64,000 nucleotides of DNA, taken from NCBI RefSeq assembly GCF_013371215.1, contig NZ_JABWMH010000005.1, positions 124,001-188,000 of the forward strand, read 5' to 3'. The translations under genes and the position numbers were made by a program. A model generated the notes under the pieces. That model searched no databases. It was not told the origin of the DNA and saw only the letters and a program-made list of their open reading frames with translations. The stretch is from Parasphingorhabdus flavimaris. Lineage in GTDB: Bacteria > Pseudomonadota > Alphaproteobacteria > Sphingomonadales > Sphingomonadaceae. Of this stretch, positions 46,105 through 54,703 are shown piece by piece (the first letter of the stretch is position 1; each line of letters begins with the position of its first letter).

Positions 46105-46434
46105 ATGCTTCTCTCCCAAAGCCCTCTCCGCGCATCGATCATATTCAGCATTGCCGCGATGACGTCGCTGACCCTGTTCACCGCCACGACAGCCGAGGCC
46201 CGCAGCACCGCAGTCGCCTATACTGCCGAACTGCAGGCCCCGGTGGAAGCCGGCCGGGAAATTATCAAGGGCACTGTCATTCGCTGCGATGGCACCGAGT
46301 GTATCGGCGGCAAAAGCAGCTCTTCGCCCCGTACGGTCTGCGCCAAAATCGCCGACAAATTCGGTCCTGTCGCCAGTTTCGCATATAAAGGCGAAGCCTT
46401 TGACGCCGATGCGCTGGCGAAGTGCAACGATTGA
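46105..46434 (+). CDS. CC_3452 family exported protein
   Basis: 109 residues from ATG 46105 (AAGGATAT upstream). Signal peptide-like start, then ARSTAVAYTAELQAPVEAG, IIKGTVIRCDGTECIG, and RTVCAKIADKFGPVASFAYKGEAFD with four cysteines. This matches the CC_3452 family of alphaproteobacterial secreted proteins; no function known. Divergent from the HxlR gene. Confidence 0.82.
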   Translation: MLLSQSPLRASIIFSIAAMTSLTLFTATTAEARSTAVAYTAELQAPVEAGREIIKGTVIRCDGTECIGGKSSSSPRTVCAKIADKFGPVASFAYKGEAFDADALAKCND

Positions 46435-46447
46435 TTTGCCTATCCCC

Positions 46448-46503
46448 TCTGACCGGTCTCTCGCTCCGAACAGCAGCCAGCTCGCTGGCTCCCCCCGGTC
46501 AGA
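46448..46503 (+). ncRNA. Structured RNA candidate upstream of rsh (first stem-loop)
   Basis: TCTGACCGG (46448-46456) pairs perfectly with CCGGTCAGA (46495-46503), enclosing a hairpin AGCCAGC/GCTGGCT (46475-46490). Immediately downstream is the second long hairpin and U-run. Together this looks like a compact two-stem RNA of about 125 nt ending at a terminator, either a small RNA or the 3' UTR of the CC_3452 gene. No match to a known RNA family was recognised. Confidence 0.5.
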
Positions 46504-46506
46504 TTT

Positions 46507-46571
46507 AGCGCCGAAGCCAATGCTCTGGTTCCTTCCCCGGACATGAGAGCGGGCTTCGGCGCTCTTTTTTT
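46507..46571 (+). terminator. Long intrinsic terminator before rsh
   Basis: AGCGCCGAAGCC (46507-46518) pairs with GGCTTCGGCGCT (46552-46563), a perfect 12-bp stem; inside, GCTCT (46522) and AGAGC (46546) extend the helix. A run of T (46565-46571) follows. Ends 36 nt before the rsh start. Confidence 0.85.
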
Positions 46572-46607
46572 GTTGCCCCGGCCGCGAAAGCGCTACATCC
46601 TCATTTG

Positions 46608-48698
46608 ATGCTCAGGCAATATGAATTGGTGGAACGGGTTCGATCCTATGATCCCGATGCGGATGAGGACTTGATCAACCGCGCCTATGTTTTTTCGGTG
46701 CAGAGGCACGGCAGCCAGAAGCGCGCCAGCGGCGATCCCTATTTCAGCCATCCGATCGAGGTCGCCGGTCTGATGACCGATCTCAAGCTGGACCAGCAGA
46801 CCATCGTCACCGCCCTCCTTCACGACACCGTCGAAGATACGCTCACTACGTCCGAAGAAATTGCAAAATTGTTCGGCGACGAAATCGCCCGATTGGTCGA
46901 TGGCGTAACCAAATTGTCCAAGATCGAAGCGCAGACCGACAACGAGCGCGCGGCTGAAAATCTGCGCAAGTTCTTCCTGGCCATGTCCGACGACATTCGT
47001 GTTCTGCTCGTCAAGCTTGCCGACCGCCTACACAATATGCGGACCCTCCATTTCATCAAGAGCGAAGAAAAGCGGCGGCGGATCGCCCATGAAACCATGG
47101 ATATCTATGCGCCGCTCGCCGAGCGAATCGGCATGTACGAATATATGCGCGAAATGCAGTTGCTCGCGTTTCGCCATATGGAGCCGGAAGCCTATGAAAC
47201 CATCACCAAGCGGTTGCAGGCGATCAAGGAAGGCGACGAAGGCCAGGTCGAGAAAATCTCCGATTCAATTCAGAAAGCGCTCAAAAATGGCGGACTGGTA
47301 GCGGAGGTCAGCGGACGCGAGAAACATCCTTATTCAATCTGGCGCAAGATGCAGGAACGGCATGTCAGCTTTGAACAGCTGACCGATATCATGGCTTTTC
47401 GGGTGGTCACCGACAATAGCGCGGAATGCTATCGCGCGCTCGGCATCCTGCACGAAAAATGGAAAATGGTTCCTGGCCGGTTCAAGGATTATATTTCCAC
47501 TCCCAAGCGCAACGGCTATCAATCGATCCACACGACGTTGATGCACGGCAATAATATGCGGGTGGAGATACAAATCCGCTCGCAGCGCATGCACGAGGAC
47601 AATGAATATGGCCTCGCAGCGCACTGGGCCTACAAGCAGGGCAACCGTCCCGATGGCCAGGCCGGCTGGATTCGCGACCTGATCGAAATTCTTGACCAGG
47701 CGGAAGACGCCGAGGAACTGCTCGAACACGCCCGTCTGGCCATGTATCAGGACCGTATCTTTGCCTTCACGCCCAAGGGTACGTTGCTGCAACTGCCGAG
47801 GGGTTCGACCACAGTCGATTTCGCTTATGCCGTCCACACCGATCTCGGCAACCAGGCGGTCGGGGCCAAGCTCAATGGTCGTCACGTGCCATTGCGCACC
47901 CAGTTGCAGAATGGCGATGTCGTCGAAATCCTGAAATCCAAGGGGCAGGAACCGCAGCCCGGATGGCTGTCCTTTGTCATCACCGGAAAGGCCCGGTCGG
48001 CGATCCGCCGCAATGTCCGATACAAGGAACGCGACGAAATAATCGCGATGGGCACCGAGCTATATGAGGAAATTATCGAACGCCTGCCCGGAAAAGTCGG
48101 TCCGCGCGCGATCAAAGCGGCGCTGAAAAGACTGGAAATGAAAGACCCCGACGAGCTGATGATGGCGATCGGCACCCGCCAGCTCAGCGACCGTGAAGTG
48201 ATGGAAGCACTCATTCCCGGCAGCGTCAACGACAATGATGACGAACGCCAGTGGCCCGAACAGGATCGCGCCATTTCGATCAAGGGGCTGACGCCCGGCG
48301 TCGCTTTCAATCTGGCTGAATGCTGTCATCCGGTACCCGGAGACCGCATCGTCGGCCTGCGGCGAAGCGGCAAGAATGTCGAAGTCCATACGATCGATTG
48401 CCCGAGCCTGGCCGATGGTGTGGACGCCGACTGGGTCGACCTGAGCTGGGGCAATGAAAGCGACGGAGCGGCGGCGCGGCTATGCGTCGTCCTGCACAAC
48501 AAGCCGGGAACGCTCTCCGAAATGGCCGGGATTTTCGGCTTTCACAATGCCAATATCCTCAACCTGCGGCTGTCGCATCGCGACGGTCCGTTCCATACAT
48601 TCGACGTTGATCTGGAAGTGCACAATGTCCACCATTTGATGCGGATATTATCTGCCCTGCGTGCATCCGAAGCGGTCGCCCAGGCCGAACGTTCCTAG
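46608..48698 (+). CDS. rsh: Bifunctional (p)ppGpp synthetase/hydrolase RSH
   Basis: Makes and degrades the stringent-response alarmone ppGpp. 696 residues: HD hydrolase (HPIEVAGLMTDLKLD, ALLHDTVEDT, KLADRLHNMRTL), synthetase (GRFKDYISTPKRNGYQSIHT), TGS domain (FAFTPKGTLLQLPRGSTTVD) and C-terminal ACT domain (KPGTLSEMAGIFGF). Both catalytic sites look intact, consistent with the single long RSH of alphaproteobacteria. A TTG precedes the ATG but is less likely. Structured RNA and terminator lie immediately upstream. Confidence 0.97.
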   Translation: MLRQYELVERVRSYDPDADEDLINRAYVFSVQRHGSQKRASGDPYFSHPIEVAGLMTDLKLDQQTIVTALLHDTVEDTLTTSEEIAKLFGDEIARLVDGVTKLSKIEAQTDNERAAENLRKFFLAMSDDIRVLLVKLADRLHNMRTLHFIKSEEKRRRIAHETMDIYAPLAERIGMYEYMREMQLLAFRHMEPEAYETITKRLQAIKEGDEGQVEKISDSIQKALKNGGLVAEVSGREKHPYSIWRKMQERHVSFEQLTDIMAFRVVTDNSAECYRALGILHEKWKMVPGRFKDYISTPKRNGYQSIHTTLMHGNNMRVEIQIRSQRMHEDNEYGLAAHWAYKQGNRPDGQAGWIRDLIEILDQAEDAEELLEHARLAMYQDRIFAFTPKGTLLQLPRGSTTVDFAYAVHTDLGNQAVGAKLNGRHVPLRTQLQNGDVVEILKSKGQEPQPGWLSFVITGKARSAIRRNVRYKERDEIIAMGTELYEEIIERLPGKVGPRAIKAALKRLEMKDPDELMMAIGTRQLSDREVMEALIPGSVNDNDDERQWPEQDRAISIKGLTPGVAFNLAECCHPVPGDRIVGLRRSGKNVEVHTIDCPSLADGVDADWVDLSWGNESDGAAARLCVVLHNKPGTLSEMAGIFGFHNANILNLRLSHRDGPFHTFDVDLEVHNVHHLMRILSALRASEAVAQAERS

Positions 48699-48732
48699 TG
48701 CACAGACCTGTCCGGCACAGGAATTGAAAAGC

Positions 48733-49341
48733 TCAAGGTGCGGGCGGTGGTCCACCGGATCCTGCCTGCATTTGCTGGCGCAATTCTTCCATCTGCTCGG
48801 CAGATATAAAGTCCAGCAAGGTCACATCAAAGATCAGCAGGCTGTTTGGCGGAACCAGTTCGCCGGGTGATGCCTCGCCATAGGCAAGGTCCGAAGGAAT
48901 CCATATCCGATATTCTCCACCCTTCTGCATCAGTTGCAGCGCTTCGGAGAAACCGGGAACAACACCGCCAACCGGCATCGGCGCCTGTTCATTGGCATCA
49001 AAAATCGTGTCGTCGCGCAGGCGGCCTTCATATTTGACGAGCGCGGTATCGGTAACCACTGGCTTCGGGCCCTTGCCCGGCTTGATGATTTTATACTGAA
49101 GACCGGACTTGGTCTGTTTGACCCCGGCCTCTTTCGCATTGTCCTTCAGGAAATCGGCGTTGCTCGGTGGCGGGAAGAGCTTTTCCCATCCTGCTTTGGC
49201 AAATTCGGTCGGGCTGGTTTTCTCCGGTATCGCAGCAGCAAGCGCCGCCATCAATATGATGCCGAGCAAAAGCCCCGTCAAAAAGGGTTTGATCCGCGAT
49301 GATGGCTCGCTGCTTGTCCTGGATTGGCCGATTTCACTCAC
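48733..49341 (-). CDS. FKBP-type peptidyl-prolyl isomerase (tandem copy 1)
   Basis: 202 residues with an N-terminal membrane anchor (FLTGLLLGIILMAALAAAI), a linker, and one FKBP domain (DTALVKYEGRLRDDTIFDAN, VVPGFSEALQLMQKGGEYR, SDLAYGEASPG). Probably a periplasmic, membrane-anchored foldase. The FKBP core is nearly identical to the upstream neighbour at 49374-49961, while the N-terminal part is different. Confidence 0.93.
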   Translation of the reverse strand: MSEIGQSRTSSEPSSRIKPFLTGLLLGIILMAALAAAIPEKTSPTEFAKAGWEKLFPPPSNADFLKDNAKEAGVKQTKSGLQYKIIKPGKGPKPVVTDTALVKYEGRLRDDTIFDANEQAPMPVGGVVPGFSEALQLMQKGGEYRIWIPSDLAYGEASPGELVPPNSLLIFDVTLLDFISAEQMEELRQQMQAGSGGPPPAP

Positions 49342-49373
49342 GGACTAGTCTCCACCGGCAAAGAAGCCGCGTT

Positions 49374-49961
49374 TTATTGGCCCATGCCCTGGGGTGGCGG
49401 ACCACCGGGCATGCCGCCCTGCGCCTGCATCTGCTGTCGCAATTCTTCCATCTGCGCTGCGGAAATATAGTCCAGCAGCGTCACATCAAAGATAAGCAGA
49501 CTATTTGGCGGAATCTGGTCGCCCGGAGATGCTTCGCCATAAGCAAGGTCCGACGGAATCCATATCCGATATTCTCCGCCCCTCTGCATCAGCTGCAGCG
49601 CTTCGGAGAAACCGGGAACAACGCCGCCAACCGGCATCGGTGCCTGTTCGTTGGCGTCGAAGATCGTATCGTCGCGCAGACGGCCTTCATATTTGACCAG
49701 CGCGGTATCGGTAGCAGTGGGGGATGGCCCCTCGCCCGGCTTTATCACTTTATATTGCAAGCCCGATTCGGTGGTTACAACACCATCCTCATCTGCATTG
49801 GCGGCAAGAAATTGCTCGTTGCTTGCGCCGTCGCTGACAACGCTTCGGGTTCCCGTATAAGCGAGAAGCAGAGCGGCGCCTGCAATCAGCAAGACGCCGA
49901 TCCAGATCTTGGCCAGCAAACCCTTTTGGATGGGTTGAATCGGAACTGTCGTGACAGACAT
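49374..49961 (-). CDS. FKBP-type peptidyl-prolyl isomerase (tandem copy 2)
   Basis: 195 residues with one membrane anchor (IWIGVLLIAGAALLLAYTG) and the same FKBP core as its neighbour, including GGVVPGFSEALQLMQRGGEYR. It precedes copy 1 by 32 nt on the same strand, so the pair arose by tandem duplication. The tail is methionine/glycine/proline-rich (QAQGGMPGGPPPQGMGQ). rpsU lies 35 nt upstream of its start. Confidence 0.93.
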   Translation of the reverse strand: MSVTTVPIQPIQKGLLAKIWIGVLLIAGAALLLAYTGTRSVVSDGASNEQFLAANADEDGVVTTESGLQYKVIKPGEGPSPTATDTALVKYEGRLRDDTIFDANEQAPMPVGGVVPGFSEALQLMQRGGEYRIWIPSDLAYGEASPGDQIPPNSLLIFDVTLLDYISAAQMEELRQQMQAQGGMPGGPPPQGMGQ

Positions 49962-49996
49962 GGGCAGGCTACCTTATTGTCGTGGAGCCGAAGTGC

Positions 49997-50203
49997 TTAA
50001 ATCAGGCCGTCGCGTTCCATACGCTTGCGGTCCATCTTGCGGGCGCGGCGAACGGCAGCAGCCTTTTCGCGGGCGCGCTTTTCGGATGGCTTTTCATAGT
50101 GGCGACGAAGCTTCATTTCGCGATAGACGCCTTCGCGCTGTAATTTTTTCTTGAGCGCCCGGAGCGCCTGATCAACATTATTGTCGCGAACCATGATTTG
50201 CAT
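49997..50203 (-). CDS. rpsU: 30S ribosomal protein S21
   Basis: 68 residues: [21 protein letters not shown], then [18 protein letters not shown] and a basic tail, standard alphaproteobacterial S21. S21 helps initiation on mRNA. Preceded by a 259-nt gene-free region (50204-50462) that probably holds its promoter and that of the divergent aldolase; I see no clear operator there. Confidence 0.97.
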   Translation of the reverse strand: MQIMVRDNNVDQALRALKKKLQREGVYREMKLRRHYEKPSEKRAREKAAAVRRARKMDRKRMERDGLI

Positions 50204-50462
50204 AAGACTGAGTAACTCCGTTCAAATTTCGTAGCGGACCAGAAGCAATTTCTTCCGGCCTATATTAGTGTAAAAGCCATAAAAAAGGGTTTGCAGCAGA
50301 ATCAACCTGCTTCAATCTCGGGTCGCCTATCAATTTCTCGGCACCGAGGCAAGCTTTTACGCGATTCAATGCGCAAATGGCGAGAGCTTTGGATTCGTCT
50401 TTTCGAGCCTTTGCTATAGATTGATGCACAGAGACCATGAAAGTCGATTCGAGGAGAGAAAA

Positions 50463-51227
50463 ATGGCCACCGCAATCAATGTGAAATCGAGTTGCAGCGA
50501 AGAAGAATGGCAGGCCCGCCAGCGGCTTGCCGCCTGCTACCGGATTTTCGCCTATCTCGGCTGGGACGAGATGATCTTCAATCATATCACCCTCAAGGTG
50601 CCCGGAGAGGACGATGCTTTTCTGATCAATCCTTACGGCCTGCATTTCAGCGAGGTCACCGCCTCTACTCTGGTCAAGATCGACATCGACGGCAACACGC
50701 TGGACGGCTCGACCTACCCGGTCAACAAGGCCGGCTTTACCCAGCACAGCCTGTTCCACCGCGAACTGCCCGATGTCCACGCGATCATCCACACCCATAC
50801 TACCGCAACCATGGCGGTATCCTCGGTCGAAGGCGGCCTGCAGCCGATCAATTTCTACGCCGCCGCAATCGTCCCGCGCCTTGCCTATCACAAGTTTGAA
50901 GGCATCACCGTGCACGAGGACGAAGGCCCGCGCTTCCTCGCCAGCCTGGGCAAGAAACGGATGATGATGCTCGAAAATCACGGGCCGGTGGTTATGGGCC
51001 GGACGCTGGAACAGGCGTTCCTCAACCACTGGGTGTTACAACGTGCCTGCGAAATCCAGATGCAGACGCTGTCCATGGGCAAGCCGGTAATGATCGGCGA
51101 AGAGGTGATCCAGAAACATCTCGACAATCTCTCGCAGGCATCAATCGATCCGCTGCAACAGGGCGTGCCGGAATTTGATGCCATGGTGCGGCTGATCGAT
51201 CGCGAAGACAGAAGCTGGCGGGAGTAA
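50463..51227 (+). CDS. Class II aldolase/adducin family protein
   Basis: 254 residues from ATG 50463 (GAGGAGAG upstream). NHITLKVPGEDDAFLINPYGLHFSEVTASTLVKI opens the domain (short quotes: NHITLKVPG, LINPYGLHFSEVT), HAIIHTHTTATMAVSS carries the zinc histidines and MLENHGPVVMG the third. Enzymatic substrate is unknown; family members are sugar-phosphate aldolases/epimerases, while some lack activity. Followed by DinB and IorA genes. Confidence 0.9.
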   Translation: MATAINVKSSCSEEEWQARQRLAACYRIFAYLGWDEMIFNHITLKVPGEDDAFLINPYGLHFSEVTASTLVKIDIDGNTLDGSTYPVNKAGFTQHSLFHRELPDVHAIIHTHTTATMAVSSVEGGLQPINFYAAAIVPRLAYHKFEGITVHEDEGPRFLASLGKKRMMMLENHGPVVMGRTLEQAFLNHWVLQRACEIQMQTLSMGKPVMIGEEVIQKHLDNLSQASIDPLQQGVPEFDAMVRLIDREDRSWRE

Positions 51228-51271
51228 AAGACGGCAGATCGCCAGAACGGCCAGATCCATCCGACCAGAAC

Positions 51272-51787
51272 ATGTTGCGGGAAACCCTGACCAGACAATA
51301 TGACATGGCTGCAAAGCTGATGCATTTCCATCTCGAGGGCCTGACCACGGATGAGTGTCTCTGGCGTCCCGCTCCCCGCGGCCCGGGGGTTCATGCCCGG
51401 CCCGACGGAAAGTGGATCGCCGACTGGCCCGATCGGGAAGATTATGCCATCGGGCCGCCGACAATATCTTGGATCACCTGGCATATCGGCTATTGGCTGA
51501 CCATGGTTCTCGACCATTCGTTCGGATCGGCATTGCAGCGGCGAGAAACCATATTCTGGCCGGGCGATGCGGATCGGACCGTGGACTGGATTGATGATCT
51601 GGAAGGCCAGTGGAGGGCACGCATGGAGAAGCTGGATGAAGCGGACCTGTTGTCCAGCGACAAGGCCAATTGGCCTTTCCAGGACCGGCCTCTTGCGGAT
51701 GTGGTCGCTTGGTCTACAGTGGAATTGACCAAGAACGCTTCAGAAATCGGCTATGCCCGGTTTCTGTACGCCAGTCATCACGGCTAG
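51272..51787 (+). CDS. DinB family protein
   Basis: 171 residues of the DinB/YfiT four-helix-bundle type. LTRQYDMAAKLMHFHLEGL, ISWITWHIGYWLTMVLDH (metal-histidine) and VELTKNASEIGYARFLYASHH (last metal-histidine) are visible. Thiol-dependent transferase activity is known for some members; the function here is unknown. Lies between aldolase (44-nt gap) and IorA (18 nt). Confidence 0.87.
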   Translation: MLRETLTRQYDMAAKLMHFHLEGLTTDECLWRPAPRGPGVHARPDGKWIADWPDREDYAIGPPTISWITWHIGYWLTMVLDHSFGSALQRRETIFWPGDADRTVDWIDDLEGQWRARMEKLDEADLLSSDKANWPFQDRPLADVVAWSTVELTKNASEIGYARFLYASHHG

Positions 51788-51805
51788 TTTGCCAAGGGAG
51801 GAAAA

Positions 51806-52345
51806 TTGACCAAATTCACCGTCAATGACCGTCCGGTCCAGTACCGGATGGATCCGGAAACGCCGTTGCTCTGGGCGCTGCGCGATGCGTCCAACCTGAC
51901 CGGCACCAAATATGGCTGCGGCACCGGCGATTGCGGGGCCTGCATGGTCGAGGTCGACGGCGAAGCGATCCGCTCCTGCCTGGTCACCATCGGCGAGATG
52001 GAGGGCCGGTTCGTCACCACCATCGAAGCGCTGTCACGCGATCGCAGCCATCCGGTGCAACAGGCCTGGGCAGCGGAAAATGTCCCGCAATGCGGTTTCT
52101 GCCAGTCCGGCATGATCATGGCGGCGGCGGTATTGCTGAAGAAAAATTCCAACCCTTCGAAAGCCGCGATTGACGAGGCGATCACCAATATCTGCCGCTG
52201 CGGCACCTATCCGCGTATCCGCGAGGCGATCCAGCGCGCGGGACGCGTCGCGCGCGGCGAAGCGGTGCTCAGCGCCGCACCGCCTCCGGGCATCGATCCC
52301 GATGATGCCGCCAAGGCGGTACCTGCGCTGACGCCCGGAAAATAG
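51806..52345 (+). CDS. (2Fe-2S) protein of the xanthine dehydrogenase/IorA small subunit family
   Basis: 179 residues from TTG 51806 with a GGAGG site. Ferredoxin-type cluster YGCGTGDCGACMVEV plus the second cluster QCGFCQSGM and NICRCGTYPRI are complete. In molybdenum hydroxylases this subunit passes electrons from the Mo-cofactor large subunit. The large subunit should be adjacent but is not: DinB is upstream and the TonB receptor converges downstream. Orphan status is notable. Confidence 0.92.
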   Translation: MTKFTVNDRPVQYRMDPETPLLWALRDASNLTGTKYGCGTGDCGACMVEVDGEAIRSCLVTIGEMEGRFVTTIEALSRDRSHPVQQAWAAENVPQCGFCQSGMIMAAAVLLKKNSNPSKAAIDEAITNICRCGTYPRIREAIQRAGRVARGEAVLSAAPPPGIDPDDAAKAVPALTPGK

Positions 52346-52351
52346 CTGTTC

Positions 52352-52367
52352 CCCGGCCTGCGCCGGG
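52352..52367. terminator. Hairpin between convergent iorA-like and TonB receptor genes
   Basis: CCCGGC / GCCGGG with a four-base loop in the 33-nt gap, without a T-run. It may serve as a bidirectional transcription end or be a REP element. Confidence 0.5.
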
Positions 52368-52378
52368 ACACATGTCCG

Positions 52379-54541
52379 CTAGAAACCGAATTTCACGGTA
52401 AACCGCGCATTGAGCGGTTCGCCGGTCGAAATATTGTCATTATTGTGGACCGACGGATAATAAGTCTCGTCGAACAGATTTTCGACATTGAGTTGCAGCT
52501 GTATCTGCTCGCTCACATCATAATAGAGCGCGGCATCGACCCGGGTGAAGGCCGGGATGCGGACCGTATTGTCATTGGTGGCGAACTGGCTGGACTGATG
52601 GGTCACCCCGACACCGGCCGCAAATTGATCGGTGAAATCATATTTGGTCCACAATGAAATCATATGCTCGGGTACCTGGAACAGCCGCAAGTCCTGCCCG
52701 CCGACGCTGGCCGCATTGCGTTGCTGTCCGTCGAGATAGCTATAGCCGGCGTTGATCTGCAACTGGTCGGTAAGCTTGCCGACGAGCTGGAACTCGACAC
52801 CTTCGGTCCGCGAACCCGACAGCGTGCTGTTGCCCTGATTGTCGAGCAGGATTGACTGGTCATCGCGGTCGAGGCGGAACAGCGCAGCGGTCAGGCTGAG
52901 CCCCGATGTCAGGTCGTATTTCACACCTATTTCGTAATTTTCGAATGTTTCCGGTGCGAGATTGGCATCGCTAGGAGAGAGCGTCAGAAACTGGTCGCCC
53001 GAACGCGGCAGGAAGCTTTTGGCATAGCTCGCATAGAACGAGACATTCTCCTGCGGCTTGTAGATCGCACCGAAGCGCGGCGAGAATTTCTCGTCCGTCC
53101 GGCTGAGCAACAAGCCGTTCTGGATATCATTCACATCCAGATCGAAACGATCAAAGCGGACGCCGCCGATAATATCGAAATGGTCGCCGATGCTGATCTG
53201 GTCCTGCACGTACAGCGACAGGAACTTGAGGTCGGACACGGTGCTGCGGCTGAAGGCAGGGAAGGTAAAGGCCGGCACCGCGATGGGGTCGGTGAGCGGA
53301 ATCACGATCTGGTCATCATTGCTGGCGGCGAATAATATGTCGCGCCGTGCATTGGCCGATTGCTGCTGGCCGATTTCATAACCGAGCAACAGGCTATGAC
53401 CCAAAGCGCCAGTCTCGCCCGTCCACAGCAAATTGCCCTGTGTGATGAAATTCTCGCGATCGGTGGTGTCGACATAACCGTCGAGCGTAACCGAATCGAC
53501 AGCCGGCGTCAGCCGGATGTCATTGCTGCGGGCATCAACCGGATAGACGTTGCGATAGAGCTTGTCATAATCGCCATATTGGGTGGTCGAGCTGAAGCTC
53601 AGCTCGTCGCTGAAATCATGCTCGACGCGCAGCTTGACGATATGGGCCTGCAACGTCGTGCGGTTGGTTCCGGGCTGGCCGAACAATGTATCGCGATATC
53701 CGGTGAGCGGGCCGCAGGGATCGGCGAAGGAACAGGCATCGCCGGCTGCGCGCAGCTCGGCCGGATTGCCGCGGTCTACTGCGCGGTCATCATCCACATA
53801 TTCGTAGGACAGCAAAATCCGGTTATTGTCGTCCAGCTCGGCGCCGAATGTCGGGTTTACCGCGATGCGCCGGCCATCGTAGAAATTGCGATGATTGTTG
53901 AATTCTTCGTAGAGACCATTGAGCCGGAAAGCAGCCGAATCAGCGACGGGCAGATTAAGGTCACCCGAGAGATAAAAAGCACCAAAGCTGTCGACGCTTG
54001 CGGTCGCTTCGCCAAACTGACGATCGGCGATCGGGGATTTGGTCACCCGGTTGATGATCCCGCCGCCGCCGCCACGGCCAAAGATCATCGCATTGGGGCC
54101 TTTGTGGATCTCGACCCGCTCGATATTATAGAGCGGCCGGAAATACTGGACGTCGTCGCGGATACCGTCGACGAAGAAATCGGCGGTGGTATTCTGCCCC
54201 CTGATGGTAATCTGGTCCCGATTGCCCTCACCCTGCCCGATCGATGCGCCGGGCGTGTAGCGGAGAATATCGCCAATATCCTGAAGCGCCTGGTCATCAA
54301 GCTGTTCGCGGGTGACAACCGAAACGGTCTGGGGCGTATCGACAAGCGGCGTGGCGGTTTTCAGGCCCGCGCTGCTGATCGCGACATAGCCTTCTTTTTC
54401 ACCGGTAACGATGATCTCCTGATCGTCGACAAAACCCTCTTCCCACAGCTCCTGAGCCGATGCCTGCGCCGGACTTGTAGCGATTGCGACCAGGCTGGCA
54501 GAGGCAAAGAAGCGCAACGAACGATGCGAAAGATGATTCAC
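52379..54541 (-). CDS. TonB-dependent siderophore receptor
   Basis: About 720-residue outer-membrane receptor. Signal peptide up to SPAQASAQ, plug with IIVTGEKEGYVAISS TonB-box region and TVSVVTREQLDDQALQDIGD, barrel ending in FDETYYPSVHNN and a final F. The GTG at 54541 has GGGAG upstream; the longer frame's TTG start falls in the Fur box and is rejected. Fur-like boxes upstream indicate iron repression. The ligand cannot be told from sequence. Confidence 0.94.
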   Translation of the reverse strand: MNHLSHRSLRFFASASLVAIATSPAQASAQELWEEGFVDDQEIIVTGEKEGYVAISSAGLKTATPLVDTPQTVSVVTREQLDDQALQDIGDILRYTPGASIGQGEGNRDQITIRGQNTTADFFVDGIRDDVQYFRPLYNIERVEIHKGPNAMIFGRGGGGGIINRVTKSPIADRQFGEATASVDSFGAFYLSGDLNLPVADSAAFRLNGLYEEFNNHRNFYDGRRIAVNPTFGAELDDNNRILLSYEYVDDDRAVDRGNPAELRAAGDACSFADPCGPLTGYRDTLFGQPGTNRTTLQAHIVKLRVEHDFSDELSFSSTTQYGDYDKLYRNVYPVDARSNDIRLTPAVDSVTLDGYVDTTDRENFITQGNLLWTGETGALGHSLLLGYEIGQQQSANARRDILFAASNDDQIVIPLTDPIAVPAFTFPAFSRSTVSDLKFLSLYVQDQISIGDHFDIIGGVRFDRFDLDVNDIQNGLLLSRTDEKFSPRFGAIYKPQENVSFYASYAKSFLPRSGDQFLTLSPSDANLAPETFENYEIGVKYDLTSGLSLTAALFRLDRDDQSILLDNQGNSTLSGSRTEGVEFQLVGKLTDQLQINAGYSYLDGQQRNAASVGGQDLRLFQVPEHMISLWTKYDFTDQFAAGVGVTHQSSQFATNDNTVRIPAFTRVDAALYYDVSEQIQLQLNVENLFDETYYPSVHNNDNISTGEPLNARFTVKFGF

Positions 54542-54557
54542 AGATAAACTCCCTGAC

Positions 54558-54574
54558 TTGAGAACTATTCTCAA
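54558..54574. promoter_or_regulatory. Fur box of the TonB receptor
   Basis: TTGAGAACTATTCTCAA, a near-perfect 17-bp dyad (TTGAGAA / TTCTCAA arms), 16 nt before the GTG start of the receptor gene. Strong match to Fur-box half-sites. Confidence 0.75.
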
Positions 54575-54585
54575 CAGTCGCTTCC

Positions 54586-54610
54586 GCTAATGATAATGGT
54601 TATCAAATGC
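54586..54610. promoter_or_regulatory. Second Fur-box-like site, between TonB receptor and arsC
   Basis: GCTAATGATAATGGTTATCA (from 54586) is an AATGATAAT..ATTATC-type Fur box. Its half-site, read on the minus strand as ATTATCATTAGC, matches the bfd and bfr elements. It could serve either the receptor or the divergent arsC gene. Confidence 0.7.
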
Positions 54611-54703
54611 AACGAAAGAATCTTGCCTGTCCCGAGTTTTTCTTTGAAACAACCCTTGCTCTTGTGGTTAGGGAGTGACTGCGACGCAAAAGGAGCGAGA
54701 AAC

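Noticed and set aside
53360-54547. 395-residue plus-strand frame opposite the TonB receptor
   Set aside because: Shadow; composition unlike neighbours, no ribosome site.
54542-54574. TonB receptor start at TTG 54574
   Set aside because: The TTG falls in the Fur box with no ribosome site; GTG 54541 has GGGAG and gives a proper signal peptide.
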